Positions 1 through 9,221 of a stretch of 47,389 nucleotides of DNA are shown here, piece after piece (the first letter of the stretch is position 1; each line of letters opens with the position of its first letter). The DNA is taken from contig JAJRXD010000013.1 of assembly GCA_024276465.1 (NCBI GenBank), forward strand, positions 1 through 47,389, in the 5' to 3' direction. The DNA is from Deltaproteobacteria bacterium (GTDB lineage: Bacteria; Desulfobacterota; WTBG01; CAIYCZ01; CAIRTM01). Both the position numbers and the translations under genes were made by a program. The notes beneath the pieces were generated by a model. That model was given only the letters and a program-made list of their open reading frames with translations, searched no databases and was not told the DNA's origin.

Positions 1-1358
1 ACACCAACCGTCATATCGCTTAATTTTCCGGCCCTGATCCTGCTGTCATTAAGATCAAGGCTGGAATATCTGCAGGCAATTTCCCACCCGCCCCAGTCTC
101 TGGTTCTAAAGTTATAGTTTTTCCTGGGGCTAACCCTGCTGAAAGTTCCTTTTGAGGTGCTGTACCTCCGGTGCTCACCTGTTAAAAAATAGCTGGCCTG
201 GATGTAAAAACCATCATAAGTTGGGTCAGGATACCCATCTGTACCCTCTACATCAGCCCTCATATACTCTGCCTGCACTGACACTGGGCCGTAAATCATG
301 GCAGCCTCCAGCCCTAAAAGACCCACCCTGTTGACCGTAATATCCCCAGTGTCAATAAAGTTGGGTGCAAGGTGTGCTTCTGGTTTTGATTTGTAGCGAA
401 CCGTGTCCCTGGGGTCCCGGAAGCTGTAGGCAGCCCCCAGATGCAGCAGCTTTGTTCCCTTGCCTTCATACCATGGCAGCGCTGTTATGCGGCCTGTAAC
501 ATTATGTCCACCCTCTGATGTGCCCCTGCCCTGGCTGTTGGTGTTCCGGAAAACTCCGACAGCCCAGGTCATGCGCTTGCGAAAGGCAGTTGAAGAAAGC
601 ATTATGCCTGTGTTTCTGCCCGGCCAGAACACTACAGGAAGTCCTCTTTCAAGAAAGGTGAAATACTTACTGCTGTCCTGTCCCTCCAGACTGAAAGGTT
701 CCTTGAAATGACCCATCTTCAGGTATCCTACGGGAAGATCTCTGATCCCAATGTATGCGTCTTTCAGGTGGGATGACCCATCGGCAAAATCAAACTGCAG
801 TTTGTAATCAATGTTACCATAGATTACTCCGCTCATGTAAAAACGAACACGCCTGAATTCTGTCCCATCCTTAAGATCTCCAACCTCATCTTTCATATCA
901 CTGTCCTGCCTCATCCAGGCCCAGTCATTCATGATTCTTCCGCCAATCTTGAGTTTGAACTCACCGGAGCGGTTCTCAAAACGAAGGCCGTTCTTCCAGT
1001 ATGCCCGTAAATCCAGCGGGCTTTCTTTCAGGCGTGGATCTTCAGCAAGAATTTTGCTGACAATTGTTTTTACCTGATTCTCATCAACTGCTGACCGGAC
1101 TTTATCTGCAGATTTAAGAGTCTTGCCTGAAAAATGCTGCTTCAAAAACTGGATTGTCTGCTGCTGATCCCTTATCTGCTCCTGCTGATGTTTCAGCTGT
1201 TTTTGCTGCTCCTGCATTCTTCTTTCCATATCGTTGAACTTCTCAAGCAGCTCTTCATCTGTCAGACAATATGCCTTCCCAGACAGGCTCAGTATTGTAA
1301 AAACAGTTAGACCCAGCAGCAGCAGCACTGCTTTTCTTATGCTTGATTGTCTCTGCAT
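1..1358 (-). CDS. Phosphate-selective porin (O/P family), 3' end cut by window
   Basis: This open frame runs off the left edge of the window; about 452 codons are visible. The start is the ATG at 1356-1358, preceded by a GGAGG ribosome site at 1369-1373. The protein opens with a signal peptide (LLLLGLTVFTILSLSGKAYC). A Gln/Glu-rich coiled coil of about 40 residues follows, and then a beta-barrel region. The barrel carries the phrases KIGGRIMNDWAWM, YKLQFDFADG and KDAYIGI, which are typical of the Porin_O_P (OprO/OprP) family. The family forms outer-membrane trimers that pass anions such as phosphate or pyrophosphate, and the coiled coil probably reaches into the periplasm. Family membership is secure, but the ion specificity is not shown by the sequence. 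It may be co-transcribed with the secreted protein just upstream. Confidence 0.85.
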   Translation of the reverse strand, partial: MQRQSSIRKAVLLLLGLTVFTILSLSGKAYCLTDEELLEKFNDMERRMQEQQKQLKHQQEQIRDQQQTIQFLKQHFSGKTLKSADKVRSAVDENQVKTIVSKILAEDPRLKESPLDLRAYWKNGLRFENRSGEFKLKIGGRIMNDWAWMRQDSDMKDEVGDLKDGTEFRRVRFYMSGVIYGNIDYKLQFDFADGSSHLKDAYIGIRDLPVGYLKMGHFKEPFSLEGQDSSKYFTFLERGLPVVFWPGRNTGIMLSSTAFRKRMTWAVGVFRNTNSQGRGTSEGGHNVTGRITALPWYEGKGTKLLHLGAAYSFRDPRDTVRYKSKPEAHLAPNFIDTGDITVNRVGLLGLEAAMIYGPVSVQAEYMRADVEGTDGYPDPTYDGFYIQASYFLTGEHRRYSTSKGTFSRVSPRKNYNFRTRDWGGWEIACRYSSLDLNDSRIRAGKLSDMTVG

Positions 1359-1394
1359 ATACTTGTTTCCTCCGGCTTGTAAATGGTTTTGTTA

Positions 1395-1895
1395 TTACTC
1401 TTCAGCTTCTTGCCTTTTTGAAACTGCAAACTTTATGGTGAATGGAACCGGCTTTTCAACTTCACCAACTATCTTCTCAATCTTTACCACCAGGCAGTAA
1501 ATACCAAAAATGGAGTTTATGGAAACAGTTGATGATAAATCACTGCCGGGAATTGCTCCTCCTGCAAATATCGATGCAAACCCCTCATCAACGCTGACTC
1601 CTGCTCCCATCAGAGAGTATACTACCCTTCCGGTAAACTCCTTTGTCGGAGCGCCAGAAACCGTTATTCTCAGATCCCCTGCCGGCTCATCAATACCAAC
1701 ACAAGAAACAACAAAATAATGACCATATGACAGGTTCCCGTAATCAAAAACATCATGAAGGTAAAATTCCCTTGTGGCACTTTCCCCGGCCACTACACTG
1801 ACAAAGTCCTGTGCAAAGGCTGACCCGGCTGTAAATGAAAACAGAACTGACAAAATTATTACAACATGGGCTAATGCAGTTTTTTCTCTTTTCAT
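1395..1895 (-). CDS. Secreted protein of unknown function
   Basis: This encodes 166 residues. I chose the ATG at 1893-1895 because an AGGAGA ribosome site precedes it, and because it puts a textbook signal peptide (VVIILSVLFSFTAGSAFAQ) at the N-terminus. An upstream in-frame start at 1970 would bury that signal. The mature part is rich in Val, Ser, Gly and aromatic residues in an alternating pattern suggesting a beta-sandwich. It has two cysteines (in VVSCVG and IYCLVV) that could pair in the periplasm. I do not recognise the family. It lies 36 bp upstream of the porin gene on the same strand, so the two may share a transcript and a cell-envelope role. That link is inference. Confidence 0.7.
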   Translation of the reverse strand: MKREKTALAHVVIILSVLFSFTAGSAFAQDFVSVVAGESATREFYLHDVFDYGNLSYGHYFVVSCVGIDEPAGDLRITVSGAPTKEFTGRVVYSLMGAGVSVDEGFASIFAGGAIPGSDLSSTVSINSIFGIYCLVVKIEKIVGEVEKPVPFTIKFAVSKRQEAEE

Positions 1896-2010
1896 GCGTC
1901 TCTTCTCCTTTTTTATTAATAGATCATCTTGTTCATTTGACAGCCATTGGTATAAAGAGCGGCCTCCCAAACTTCTTCTTCCCGAACTGCCTTATGATCC
2001 CCTGCCCTTC

Positions 2011-2086
2011 AACCCGGATTTTACAGTAGGATCGTAGCAAGGGGCAAAAGCCCCATAGCGAAACGCCTAATTGGAAATTCCGGGTT
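2011..2086. repeat. Short inverted-repeat element with inner GC hairpin
   Basis: Eight-base arms AACCCGGA (2011-2018) and TCCGGGTT (2079-2086) enclose a perfect hairpin, GGGGC-aaaa-GCCCC (2041-2054). Related fragments carrying AACCCGGA next to a TTGCAG or TACAG motif occur at about 5706-5722 and, inverted, near 34623-34645. It is probably a small dispersed repeat family. No ORF is involved. Confidence 0.5.
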
Positions 2087-2355
2087 TAAATGTCCGTTTA
2101 ATCAATTTAACAGGATTGCTTTCTCTGTTCAGTGAGAAAACCGCGAGTGTAAGCTGGCTGAAAGACCTTCTCATCTGCAGGAAACACACGCTCACCCATG
2201 TCAGGCAGAAAAAATCATATGGATTACAAAAACCATGCTGAATAGAAATTTGTCAAATTGATAATATCAATATTGTCAATACTGTTAATTGAAATTATCA
2301 ATAATTAAGTTGTGTACAAACAAAAGATCATGGAGTCGGAAGCATGAACGGATTG
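2087..2355. other. AT-rich intergenic stretch with palindromic motif
   Basis: There is no credible gene here. The part 2250-2310 is very AT-rich. It holds ATTGAT-aat-ATCAAT and repeated TGTCAAT motifs that could bind a regulator of the minus-strand secreted-protein/porin pair. No clear -35/-10 pair was found. Confidence 0.3.
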
Positions 2356-3249
2356 TTATTTCTGTTTGGACAGAAACCCAAGGAAAGCTTTACATAGTGG
2401 TGACGGTGTTCTTTTTTTATCCTGAACAATATAAAACGTGCGGATAAATTGCATGTTTTTAATGCCTGTTTTTTTTAATATTTTAAGCCGAAGTTCTTCT
2501 TCAACAGCCAGTTCTGAAATAATGGATATTCCTGCATTTGCCTTAACAGCCTGTTTCACTGCTGTGGTGCTTCCTACTTCGGCAACAATGTTGAGCTTTT
2601 CCGGCAAAACGCCAGCAAGTTGGAACATCCTTTCCATACTGATACGTGTCCCTGACCCTCGCTCCCGCATAATGAATGGTTCGTCAAGCAGTTCCTTAAC
2701 CTCAATGGAGGCTTTATTCCACCATCGGTGGCCAGGAGGCACAATTACAATCAATTCTTCCTGAGTATAACGCGAAAATTTAAGTTTTGAGTTCTTTAAT
2801 TTTGCACCTACGATTCCCAACTCTATCCTGTGGCTAAGAAGATCATCTGTGATTGTTTCTGTGTCCCCGATTTTCAAAGCAATCTTTATTTCAGGATAGA
2901 GGTTTTTAAAATGACCAATAATAGCTGGAAGAATGTATTCTCCGGGAATTGTACTGGCGCCAATAACAATATAACCGCTTTTTTTTCCTTTTAAAAGCTC
3001 AAGTGCCTGGAGAGCCTCCTCTGTCATACAGGTGATCTGCTTTGCATACCTGTAAAGAACATCACCTGCCTGGGTGAGACGTACTTCTTTGCCCATCCTG
3101 TCAAACAGGGTTAAGCCAAGATAGTTTTCAAGAGCTGCCATATGCTGGCTAACTGTTGGCTGGGTCAGATACGTTGCCCTGGCTGCAAGGGAAAAGCTCT
3201 TAAGCTCTGCAAGTTTTAGAAATATTTTCAGCCTGTGTATATCCAGCAT
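2356..3249 (-). CDS. LysR-family transcriptional regulator
   Basis: This encodes 297 residues, the normal LysR length. Residues 1-60 form the winged helix-turn-helix (LKIFLKLAELKSFSLAARA, then TQPTVSQHMAALE). Residues 90-295 are the periplasmic-binding-protein-like effector domain, with the family phrases GASTIPGEYILP and VGSTTAVKQAV. The effector domain resembles the CysB/CysL/CbbR branch, including regulators linked to selenium metabolism in deltaproteobacteria. A link to the selenium-dependent cluster about 27 kb away is only a guess. The gene is divergent from the kinase-like gene at 3429, the usual LysR arrangement, so autoregulation or control of that neighbour is possible. Its effector is unknown. 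Confidence 0.88.
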   Translation of the reverse strand: MLDIHRLKIFLKLAELKSFSLAARATYLTQPTVSQHMAALENYLGLTLFDRMGKEVRLTQAGDVLYRYAKQITCMTEEALQALELLKGKKSGYIVIGASTIPGEYILPAIIGHFKNLYPEIKIALKIGDTETITDDLLSHRIELGIVGAKLKNSKLKFSRYTQEELIVIVPPGHRWWNKASIEVKELLDEPFIMRERGSGTRISMERMFQLAGVLPEKLNIVAEVGSTTAVKQAVKANAGISIISELAVEEELRLKILKKTGIKNMQFIRTFYIVQDKKRTPSPLCKAFLGFLSKQK

Positions 3250-3428
3250 ATTAAAATGTTTGTATTGTCTTTAATTGATTTTTTGTGTTGCTGTTTCAAT
3301 ATAATGTGAAATTGATTTTCAGGCAAGAATAATGTAATCTGAACTGGTATTACTGTCAGTGCAAGTAAAGCTTGTTTTAAGAAAAACAACCTGCTGTAAA
3401 ACAGCATAAACCATACCTGGACTATTCC

Positions 3429-4664
3429 ATGGACAACTATACCTGTAAACAATTCGGCAGCTTTAAAATTCTGATAAAAAACAGCCTTTTACCGGCCTGT
3501 TCGGATGAGCAGTGGAAGGATCTGTGCCATAGATTTTTCAGTGATAAAAACAGGGATGAAATCCAGAAAGAGGGCGAATACAAAACAATTTTCAAGACAA
3601 CTATAAATAAAATGCCCTGCATTATAAAAAAATACAGGAACAATGGTTTTATCAGAAAAACAAAATCCCCCTTCTTCCCCTCAAAGGCAATGAATGAATT
3701 TCATGCTGCTGTCAATATCCACAACAGGGGCATACCCACAGCTTCTCCGCTGTTCATTGCTGAAGAAAAAAAATGGGGATTTGTCAGCCAGAGCCTTGTT
3801 GCACTGCCCTTTCTTTCAGGAACGAAGGAATTGAAAGATATTTTTTTTAACATGAAATGTTTTTCTTTTCCTGCAAAAAGGAAAATTCTGGAAAGCTTTG
3901 GTAGTCTTACCGGAAAAATATTTCAGCAGGGAATTTTTCAGTATGACTACTCTCTGAACAATTTTCTGATTCGCAAAGAGCAGGAAAAACATCAGATATA
4001 TTTTATTGATTTTGAAAGAGTTAAAATAAAAACAGCAATTCCTGAATCGGAAAAGCTTTTCCTGCTTGCAAAGCTTAACCGTATAGGAAGGGAATTAAGT
4101 CTTGCTGAGCGCATGCGTTTTTTGCGAGCTTATCTGAAAGCAGATTCAAAGCCTGTACAAAACGTTAAAGCACTTGCCAAAAAGCTACAGAAAAAGACAG
4201 CCGAAATACTGAAAAAAGATCTGAAGCGGGGAAGGCTGACCAGTATTTATACGCACGGCAACTATGAAAGAATAAAGATAGGGCAGTATAATGGCCTCTG
4301 CAAAAAAGGCTATGACGCTGAGGATATAATCAGGCAGGCAAAAAATATCCCTGATGGCCCATACCCTGCTAACATATCTTTAAAATTTGAGGAATCAGAG
4401 ACTGTGTTAAAAGCAGTGCAATTTAAAAAGCATGATGCGGAAAAAGTATGGTCAATCATCAGCACGCTCATTATTGCAGGGCTCCCGATGGAACTGCCGC
4501 ATGTGCTTGTTCAGAATGACTGCCGCGGGTTTATAATAGCAGGACCTCAGACTTTTGAAAAGTTAAGGCTTTTAACCTGTTCACAAACACCTGTGCTTCA
4601 GTTCATTACAGATAATTTTTCGGATGCTTTTGAAAAACTGAAAGTTTTTATTAAAAATATGTGA
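3429..4664 (+). CDS. LPS (Kdo/heptose) kinase-like protein
   Basis: This encodes 411 residues. The N-terminal half resembles the WaaP/RfaP/Kdo-kinase branch of the protein-kinase fold. A Lys in CIIKKYR fits the ATP-binding position. QYDYSLNNFLI corresponds to the HxDLHxxNF catalytic loop, and IDFERV to the metal-binding DFG/DFE element. These enzymes phosphorylate lipid A inner-core sugars at the cytoplasmic face of the inner membrane. The C-terminal 150 residues contain a second, more degenerate repeat of the N-terminal region (KFEESETVLKAVQFK, then ELPHVLVQ). The 3' end overlaps the convergent radical SAM gene by 14 bp. The substrate cannot be told from sequence. Confidence 0.65.
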   Translation: MDNYTCKQFGSFKILIKNSLLPACSDEQWKDLCHRFFSDKNRDEIQKEGEYKTIFKTTINKMPCIIKKYRNNGFIRKTKSPFFPSKAMNEFHAAVNIHNRGIPTASPLFIAEEKKWGFVSQSLVALPFLSGTKELKDIFFNMKCFSFPAKRKILESFGSLTGKIFQQGIFQYDYSLNNFLIRKEQEKHQIYFIDFERVKIKTAIPESEKLFLLAKLNRIGRELSLAERMRFLRAYLKADSKPVQNVKALAKKLQKKTAEILKKDLKRGRLTSIYTHGNYERIKIGQYNGLCKKGYDAEDIIRQAKNIPDGPYPANISLKFEESETVLKAVQFKKHDAEKVWSIISTLIIAGLPMELPHVLVQNDCRGFIIAGPQTFEKLRLLTCSQTPVLQFITDNFSDAFEKLKVFIKNM

Positions 4665-5691
4665 ACCCGTTTTCTTTGCAGATGTGACAGACAGTCTTTT
4701 TCCAATTCTCCTTTAGTGCAAGCTCTCTTCTGGCTGAAATATAGGCCTCACCATTCCAGATTTTTTTAAAGCCTTCTTTAAAGGCATTTCCAAAGGAGTA
4801 TTTTTCTTCATAAACTGAGCAGCAGGGGAGCACAGTCCCGTCCCAGTTTATAACTGTCTCTTTCCATGGAAGAGAGCAGAAGTTCTTTTTCTGCTTTGCT
4901 TCTTTTTTATCCAGGTCAAATGCGCAGTATTTCGGGTCCTCAGGTATCCATTCGCGGTCACGATCAATTGCCTTTTCTGCAGACTCAAAAATTTCTTTTC
5001 CCATATCTGTGCGCATCTTGTTAATCCGTATTTCCACACCCATGTTCCGGGCTGTCCCGGAAGCTTTCTCAACTTCATGTTCATTATGGCGGAACACATG
5101 AAAAAGCCAGATAATCCGTGTGTTGCACTGATGGAGCTTTTTTTTTTCTTCTGTGAGGATTTTTATATTCTCCAGGACTGTGCTGAAATTTCCTCCGATA
5201 TGATACTTTTTATAAGTCATATCGCTTGCCCCGTCACAGGAGACAAAAATTTTCTGCAGGCCAGCTTCAAGCAGATCACGGGCTGTCTGCCTCGTAAGAA
5301 TATTCAGATTTGTGCTGATCGTAACTCCTGTTCCCCTTTCACGGGCATATTTAATCATGGGAATAAGGTGCTTGTTAAGAAGGGGCTCACCCCAATTGTA
5401 AAGACGAACAAGAACCAGGTCTTTTGCAAGTTCATCAATGATTTTCTTGTAGTTTTCAAAGGACATAAACCCTCTGGAAACCCCTTTGTCCTTTCTTCCG
5501 GTCGGACAAAGGGGACACTGAAGGTTGCAGATATTACCGGTTTCAATCGATATTCTGGTTGGAAGACAGTAGAGTTTTGAACTTTTCAGGTAAAGCTGAA
5601 CAGCACCCATAATAATATTATACAGTTTTTTCACGCTGAGAACCCTTAGTTCCTCCTGAATTTTTCCCATGATAGATGCTTTTTTTGCCAT
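4651..5691 (-). CDS. Radical SAM/SPASM domain protein
   Basis: This encodes 346 residues from the ATG at 5689-5691, which has an upstream AAAGGA. An earlier in-frame start at 5763 adds 24 basic, unlikely residues. The AdoMet [4Fe-4S] motif CNLQCPLC (Cys 55, 59, 62) is present. It is followed by the radical-SAM barrel phrases YNWGEPLLNK and ISTNLN. The C-terminal SPASM region holds further cysteines in FCSLPWK, VLPCCSVY and CHICKENG, expected to bind auxiliary Fe-S clusters. The layout fits the MoaA/PqqE/AlbE-like superfamily. No peptide substrate gene is adjacent, so it may instead act on a lipid or cell-wall precursor. Specific activity is unknown. Confidence 0.85.
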   Translation of the reverse strand: MAKKASIMGKIQEELRVLSVKKLYNIIMGAVQLYLKSSKLYCLPTRISIETGNICNLQCPLCPTGRKDKGVSRGFMSFENYKKIIDELAKDLVLVRLYNWGEPLLNKHLIPMIKYARERGTGVTISTNLNILTRQTARDLLEAGLQKIFVSCDGASDMTYKKYHIGGNFSTVLENIKILTEEKKKLHQCNTRIIWLFHVFRHNEHEVEKASGTARNMGVEIRINKMRTDMGKEIFESAEKAIDRDREWIPEDPKYCAFDLDKKEAKQKKNFCSLPWKETVINWDGTVLPCCSVYEEKYSFGNAFKEGFKKIWNGEAYISARRELALKENWKKTVCHICKENGFTYF

Positions 5692-5782
5692 ATAAAGTGG
5701 TCCTTTAACCCGGAATTTGCAGTAGAACCTTAATTTTTTATCTGACAACAAACAATTTTGCAAGAAATTATTAACATCTTTC

Positions 5783-5811
5783 TTGACACTTTTACTTAAA
5801 AATTCTATTAT
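5783..5811 (+). promoter_or_regulatory. Sigma-70 promoter for tRNA-Leu (and tig)
   Basis: TTGACA (5783-5788), a 17-bp spacer and TATTAT (5806-5811) form a near-consensus promoter 34 bp upstream of tRNA-Leu. Readthrough could also feed tig. Confidence 0.75.
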
Positions 5812-5844
5812 TTACAGTCTGGTTAGTGCGTTAAGCAGCAATCA

Positions 5845-5923
5845 GCGAGAGTGGCGGAATGGCAGACGCACTGGGTTTAGGACCCAGCGGGTAACCGTGG
5901 GGGTTCAAATCCCCCCTCTCGCA
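5845..5923 (+). tRNA. tRNA-Leu (anticodon TAG)
   Basis: The acceptor stem GCGAGAG (5845-5851) pairs with CTCTCGC (5916-5922), with discriminator A at 5923. The anticodon stem CTGGG/CCCAG encloses the loop TTTAGGA, giving anticodon TAG at 5878-5880. A class-II variable arm and the T-arm sequence GGTTCAAATCC are present. No CCA is encoded. It lies 21 bp before tig. Confidence 0.95.
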
Positions 5924-5943
5924 TTGAGGAAAAAGAGGAATAA

Positions 5944-7215
5944 ATGAAAGTAGACATTGCAAGTGTTAATGGCGCAGAAAAAAGGGTTACTGTCTCTCTG
6001 CCTTCTGAATTGGTAGACCGTAAAATTGACAGTGTATATCTGGATTTAAGAAAAAATGTCAGGCTAAAGGGGTTTCGCCCCGGCAAAGCACCTGTTTCCA
6101 TTCTTGAAAGATATTTCAAGTCCCAGGTTGAGGAAGATGTTATCTCAGGCCTTGTTAAAGATACTTATCCAAAGGCATTGGAAGAGGTAAATGCTTCTCC
6201 TGTTTCTCAGCCAAAGATTGAAAACAGTGTGCTTGAAAGGGGAAAAGATTTTTCCTACACAGCAGTCTTTGAGATAAAACCTGAAATTGCTGTTAAGGAT
6301 TACACAGGCATAGACCTTAACAGGGACATTGCAAATGAGGCAACTGATGCAGATGTTGAAAAGGAAATTGCAGCTTTGCAAAACAATTTTGCAACAATGA
6401 AAGATGTGGAGGATCGTGCCTGTAAAAAAGGAGATTATGTTGTAATTGATTTTGACGGAACAGTTGATGGCAAGCCATATACTGGAAACAGCCAGAAAAA
6501 CTTCTTCCTGGAAATCGCCGGGGATTCATTCCTGCCTGGATTTGAGGAGCATATAACCGGGCTTGAAAAGGGCATGGAGAAGACCTTTGCACTTGCCATC
6601 CCTGAAGATTTCCCGAACAGGGAGCTGGCTGGAAAAACAATAAAATTTAATGTTCTGCTGAAGGGAATAAAAGAAAAAATTCTGCCGGAGGTGGATGATG
6701 AATTTGCAAAGGACCTTGGCAATTACACTGGTCTTGAAGATTTAAAGGTTAAGATAAAAGAATCAATTGCCGAAAGAAAAATACGGGATTCAGAAGCCAA
6801 AATCAAGGAGCAGATTTTTGATGTTTTGATAGATAAAAACCCTTTTGATGTTCCAAAATCAATGATAGAAACACAAGTCCGGAATATGATTATGAACACC
6901 CAGCAGATGCTTGAAGCCAGGGGACTGAAACTTGAGGACATGGGCCAGTCCCAGGAACAGCTTTTTGAGCAATACAGAAAGCCTGCAGAACGTCAGGTGC
7001 GCTCAGCACTTCTTCTTGAGGCAATTGCAGAAGCTGAGGGCATTACAACCCAAGAGGATGATCTGGAAAAAAAATACAGGGAACTTGCTGAACAGATGCA
7101 TCAGGATGTAAACTCAGTCAAAGCAAAAATTACCAGAGAGATGTTACAGCCGCAAATACTTGAACAGAAGGCAATTGAACTGATTATTTCACAGGCACAT
7201 ATAACCGAAATTTAA
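5944..7215 (+). CDS. tig: Trigger factor (ribosome-bound chaperone, PPIase)
   Basis: This encodes 423 residues, close to the E. coli length of about 432. The N-terminal ribosome-binding domain has the signature FRPGKAP (around residues 45-51). The middle part (about 150-245) is the FKBP-type prolyl isomerase domain, with [10 protein letters not shown] and [14 protein letters not shown]. The C-terminal helical arms follow. It binds uL23 at the ribosome exit tunnel and shields nascent chains. The start ATG has AGAGGA 7 bases upstream. It heads the conserved tig-clpP-clpX-lon order, coupling nascent-chain folding with ATP-dependent proteolysis. Confidence 0.97.
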   Translation: MKVDIASVNGAEKRVTVSLPSELVDRKIDSVYLDLRKNVRLKGFRPGKAPVSILERYFKSQVEEDVISGLVKDTYPKALEEVNASPVSQPKIENSVLERGKDFSYTAVFEIKPEIAVKDYTGIDLNRDIANEATDADVEKEIAALQNNFATMKDVEDRACKKGDYVVIDFDGTVDGKPYTGNSQKNFFLEIAGDSFLPGFEEHITGLEKGMEKTFALAIPEDFPNRELAGKTIKFNVLLKGIKEKILPEVDDEFAKDLGNYTGLEDLKVKIKESIAERKIRDSEAKIKEQIFDVLIDKNPFDVPKSMIETQVRNMIMNTQQMLEARGLKLEDMGQSQEQLFEQYRKPAERQVRSALLLEAIAEAEGITTQEDDLEKKYRELAEQMHQDVNSVKAKITREMLQPQILEQKAIELIISQAHITEI

Positions 7216-7295
7216 CATATATTTTCCATAATTTATTCCGGTTGCCCAAACCATATGTGAAGGCAAATGGAATTGGTCTGAAAAAGGAGCTTCCA

Positions 7296-7940
7296 TTGTA
7301 TACCTCACCAAAAACTGCTCAAAATCCGTACAATTCAATCCACACAACCCCTTCAATGCAGCTTATCCCCATGGTTGTTGAACAGACAAACAGGGGGGAG
7401 AGGGCATATGACATTTATTCCCGTCTTCTAAAAGACAGAATAATTTTCCTTGGCGGAGCTATTGATGATCATCTTTCAAACATTATCATAGCTCAAATGC
7501 TGTTTCTTGAATCAGAAGATCCGGAAAAAGATATCAACTTATATATAAATTCCCCTGGGGGTCATGTTACTGCCGGAATGGCTGTTTATGACACAATGCA
7601 GTATGTTAAGTGCCCGGTATCAACGCTCTGTTTCGGACAGGCTGCCAGCATGGGAGCACTGCTTTTGGCTGCAGGGGCAGAAGGCAAAAGATTTGCCCTC
7701 CCCCAGTCCAGGATACTTCTTCACCAGCCTATGGGAGGGTTTCATGGCCAGGCAACAGATATAGATATTCATGCAAAAGAAATAATCCGCATGAGGGAGG
7801 AGCTGGAAAAAATCCTGGTACACCACACAAAACAGACACAGGACAAGATTCACGAAGATACAGAGCGGGATTTTTTTATGAGCGGTGAAGAAGCAAGGCA
7901 GTATGGAGTAATCGATAAAGTCATCAGAAAAAGAGAATAA
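7296..7940 (+). CDS. clpP: ATP-dependent Clp protease proteolytic subunit
   Basis: This is the serine peptidase of the ClpXP/ClpAP machines, forming a double heptameric barrel. The nucleophile Ser lies in GQAASMGA, the His in LLHQPMGG, and the Asp further on near the HEDTERDF block. The start is uncertain. The ORF is open from a TTG at 7242. A TTG at 7296 has an AAAGGAG site six bases upstream and gives 214 residues with a short propeptide. The ATG at 7356 matches the mature family N-terminus ([16 protein letters not shown]) but has no ribosome site. I prefer 7296. It lies 80 bp after tig and 24 bp before clpX. Confidence 0.95.
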   Translation: MYTSPKTAQNPYNSIHTTPSMQLIPMVVEQTNRGERAYDIYSRLLKDRIIFLGGAIDDHLSNIIIAQMLFLESEDPEKDINLYINSPGGHVTAGMAVYDTMQYVKCPVSTLCFGQAASMGALLLAAGAEGKRFALPQSRILLHQPMGGFHGQATDIDIHAKEIIRMREELEKILVHHTKQTQDKIHEDTERDFFMSGEEARQYGVIDKVIRKRE

Positions 7941-7964
7941 ATCTCAGAAAAAGAAAGTACAAAA

Positions 7965-9221
7965 ATGGCTAATAAAAAAAGTTCGGGTAAGCACAGTCAG
8001 CTCTTCTGTTCTTTTTGCGGGAAAAGTCAGGAGGAGGTAAAAAAGCTTGTAGCTGGTCCATCTGTTTATATTTGTGATGAGTGCATTGAACTGTGCAATG
8101 ATATTATCGCTGAAGAACAGGAGAGAGAAGTTCTGGCTGGGCGACATACATCTGTACCAAAGCCGCATGAAATTAAAAAATTTCTTGATCAGTATGTTAT
8201 TGGCCAGAACAAGGCAAAAAAAATTCTTTCTGTAGCAGTATACAACCATTACAAAAGGATTGATTACAGAAAAGGAAAAGAAGGGGTTGAACTGCACAAA
8301 AGCAATATTCTCCTTGTCGGGCCGACAGGAACAGGAAAAACACTTATGGCTCAGACACTTGCACGTTTTTTACATGTCCCTTTTACCATAGCTGATGCCA
8401 CATCTTTGACCGAAGCAGGTTATGTAGGCGAGGACGTTGAAAATATAATTTTGAGTCTTCTCCAATCCGCAGACTATAATATTGAGAAAGCCTCCAGCGG
8501 CATAGTATATATAGATGAAATAGATAAAATTTCCCGGAAGTCTGACACTCCTTCCATTACACGGGATGTCTCTGGCGAAGGGGTTCAGCAGGCTTTACTG
8601 AAAATAATTGAAGGGACCGTTGCAAATGTGCCTCCTAAAGGTGGGCGCAAGCACCCTCAGCAGGATTTTCTGCAGGTTGACACATCAAACATTCTTTTTA
8701 TATGCGGTGGTGCTTTTAATGGTCTTGACACTATAATTGAACAACGAACAGGAAAAAAAACAATTGGTTTCGGTACTGAAATCAAAAAAAACAAAGGGGA
8801 AAAAATAGGTGATATTCTGGCCGGGCTTCAGCCAGAGGATTTAATCAGATATGGTCTTATCCCGGAATTCGTAGGCAGGTTCCCTGTAAATGCTCCGATG
8901 GATGACCTTGATAAAGATGCACTTGTTGAAATTCTGACAAAACCCAAAAACGCTCTTATAAAACAATACCAGAAACTTTTTGAATTCGAGAATGCCAAAT
9001 TGCGGATCACACCGGAAACATTAGAGGCTGTTTCGGAAATGGCCATAAAAAGAAAATCCGGTGCACGCGGACTGAGAGCAATACTTGAGGATATAATGCT
9101 TGACATAATGTATGATCTTCCATCCCGCAACAATATTGAGGAATGTATAATAAACGAGGAAGTGCTTACTAAAAGAGGAAAACCTATTTTCGTCTACAGC
9201 AAAAAAAAGGAATCAGCATAG
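7965..9221 (+). CDS. clpX: ATP-dependent Clp protease ATPase subunit ClpX
   Basis: This encodes 418 residues. The N-terminal zinc-binding domain has CSFCGK and CDECIELC. The AAA+ module has Walker A GPTGTGKT, Walker B VYIDEID, the pore loop GYVGEDVE and the sensor-2 box GARGLRAI. The IGFG loop for ClpP docking is present (KKTIGFGTE). It unfolds tagged substrates and feeds them into ClpP. It ends one base before the lon start, so the pair is transcriptionally and probably translationally coupled. Confidence 0.97.
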   Translation: MANKKSSGKHSQLFCSFCGKSQEEVKKLVAGPSVYICDECIELCNDIIAEEQEREVLAGRHTSVPKPHEIKKFLDQYVIGQNKAKKILSVAVYNHYKRIDYRKGKEGVELHKSNILLVGPTGTGKTLMAQTLARFLHVPFTIADATSLTEAGYVGEDVENIILSLLQSADYNIEKASSGIVYIDEIDKISRKSDTPSITRDVSGEGVQQALLKIIEGTVANVPPKGGRKHPQQDFLQVDTSNILFICGGAFNGLDTIIEQRTGKKTIGFGTEIKKNKGEKIGDILAGLQPEDLIRYGLIPEFVGRFPVNAPMDDLDKDALVEILTKPKNALIKQYQKLFEFENAKLRITPETLEAVSEMAIKRKSGARGLRAILEDIMLDIMYDLPSRNNIEECIINEEVLTKRGKPIFVYSKKKESA

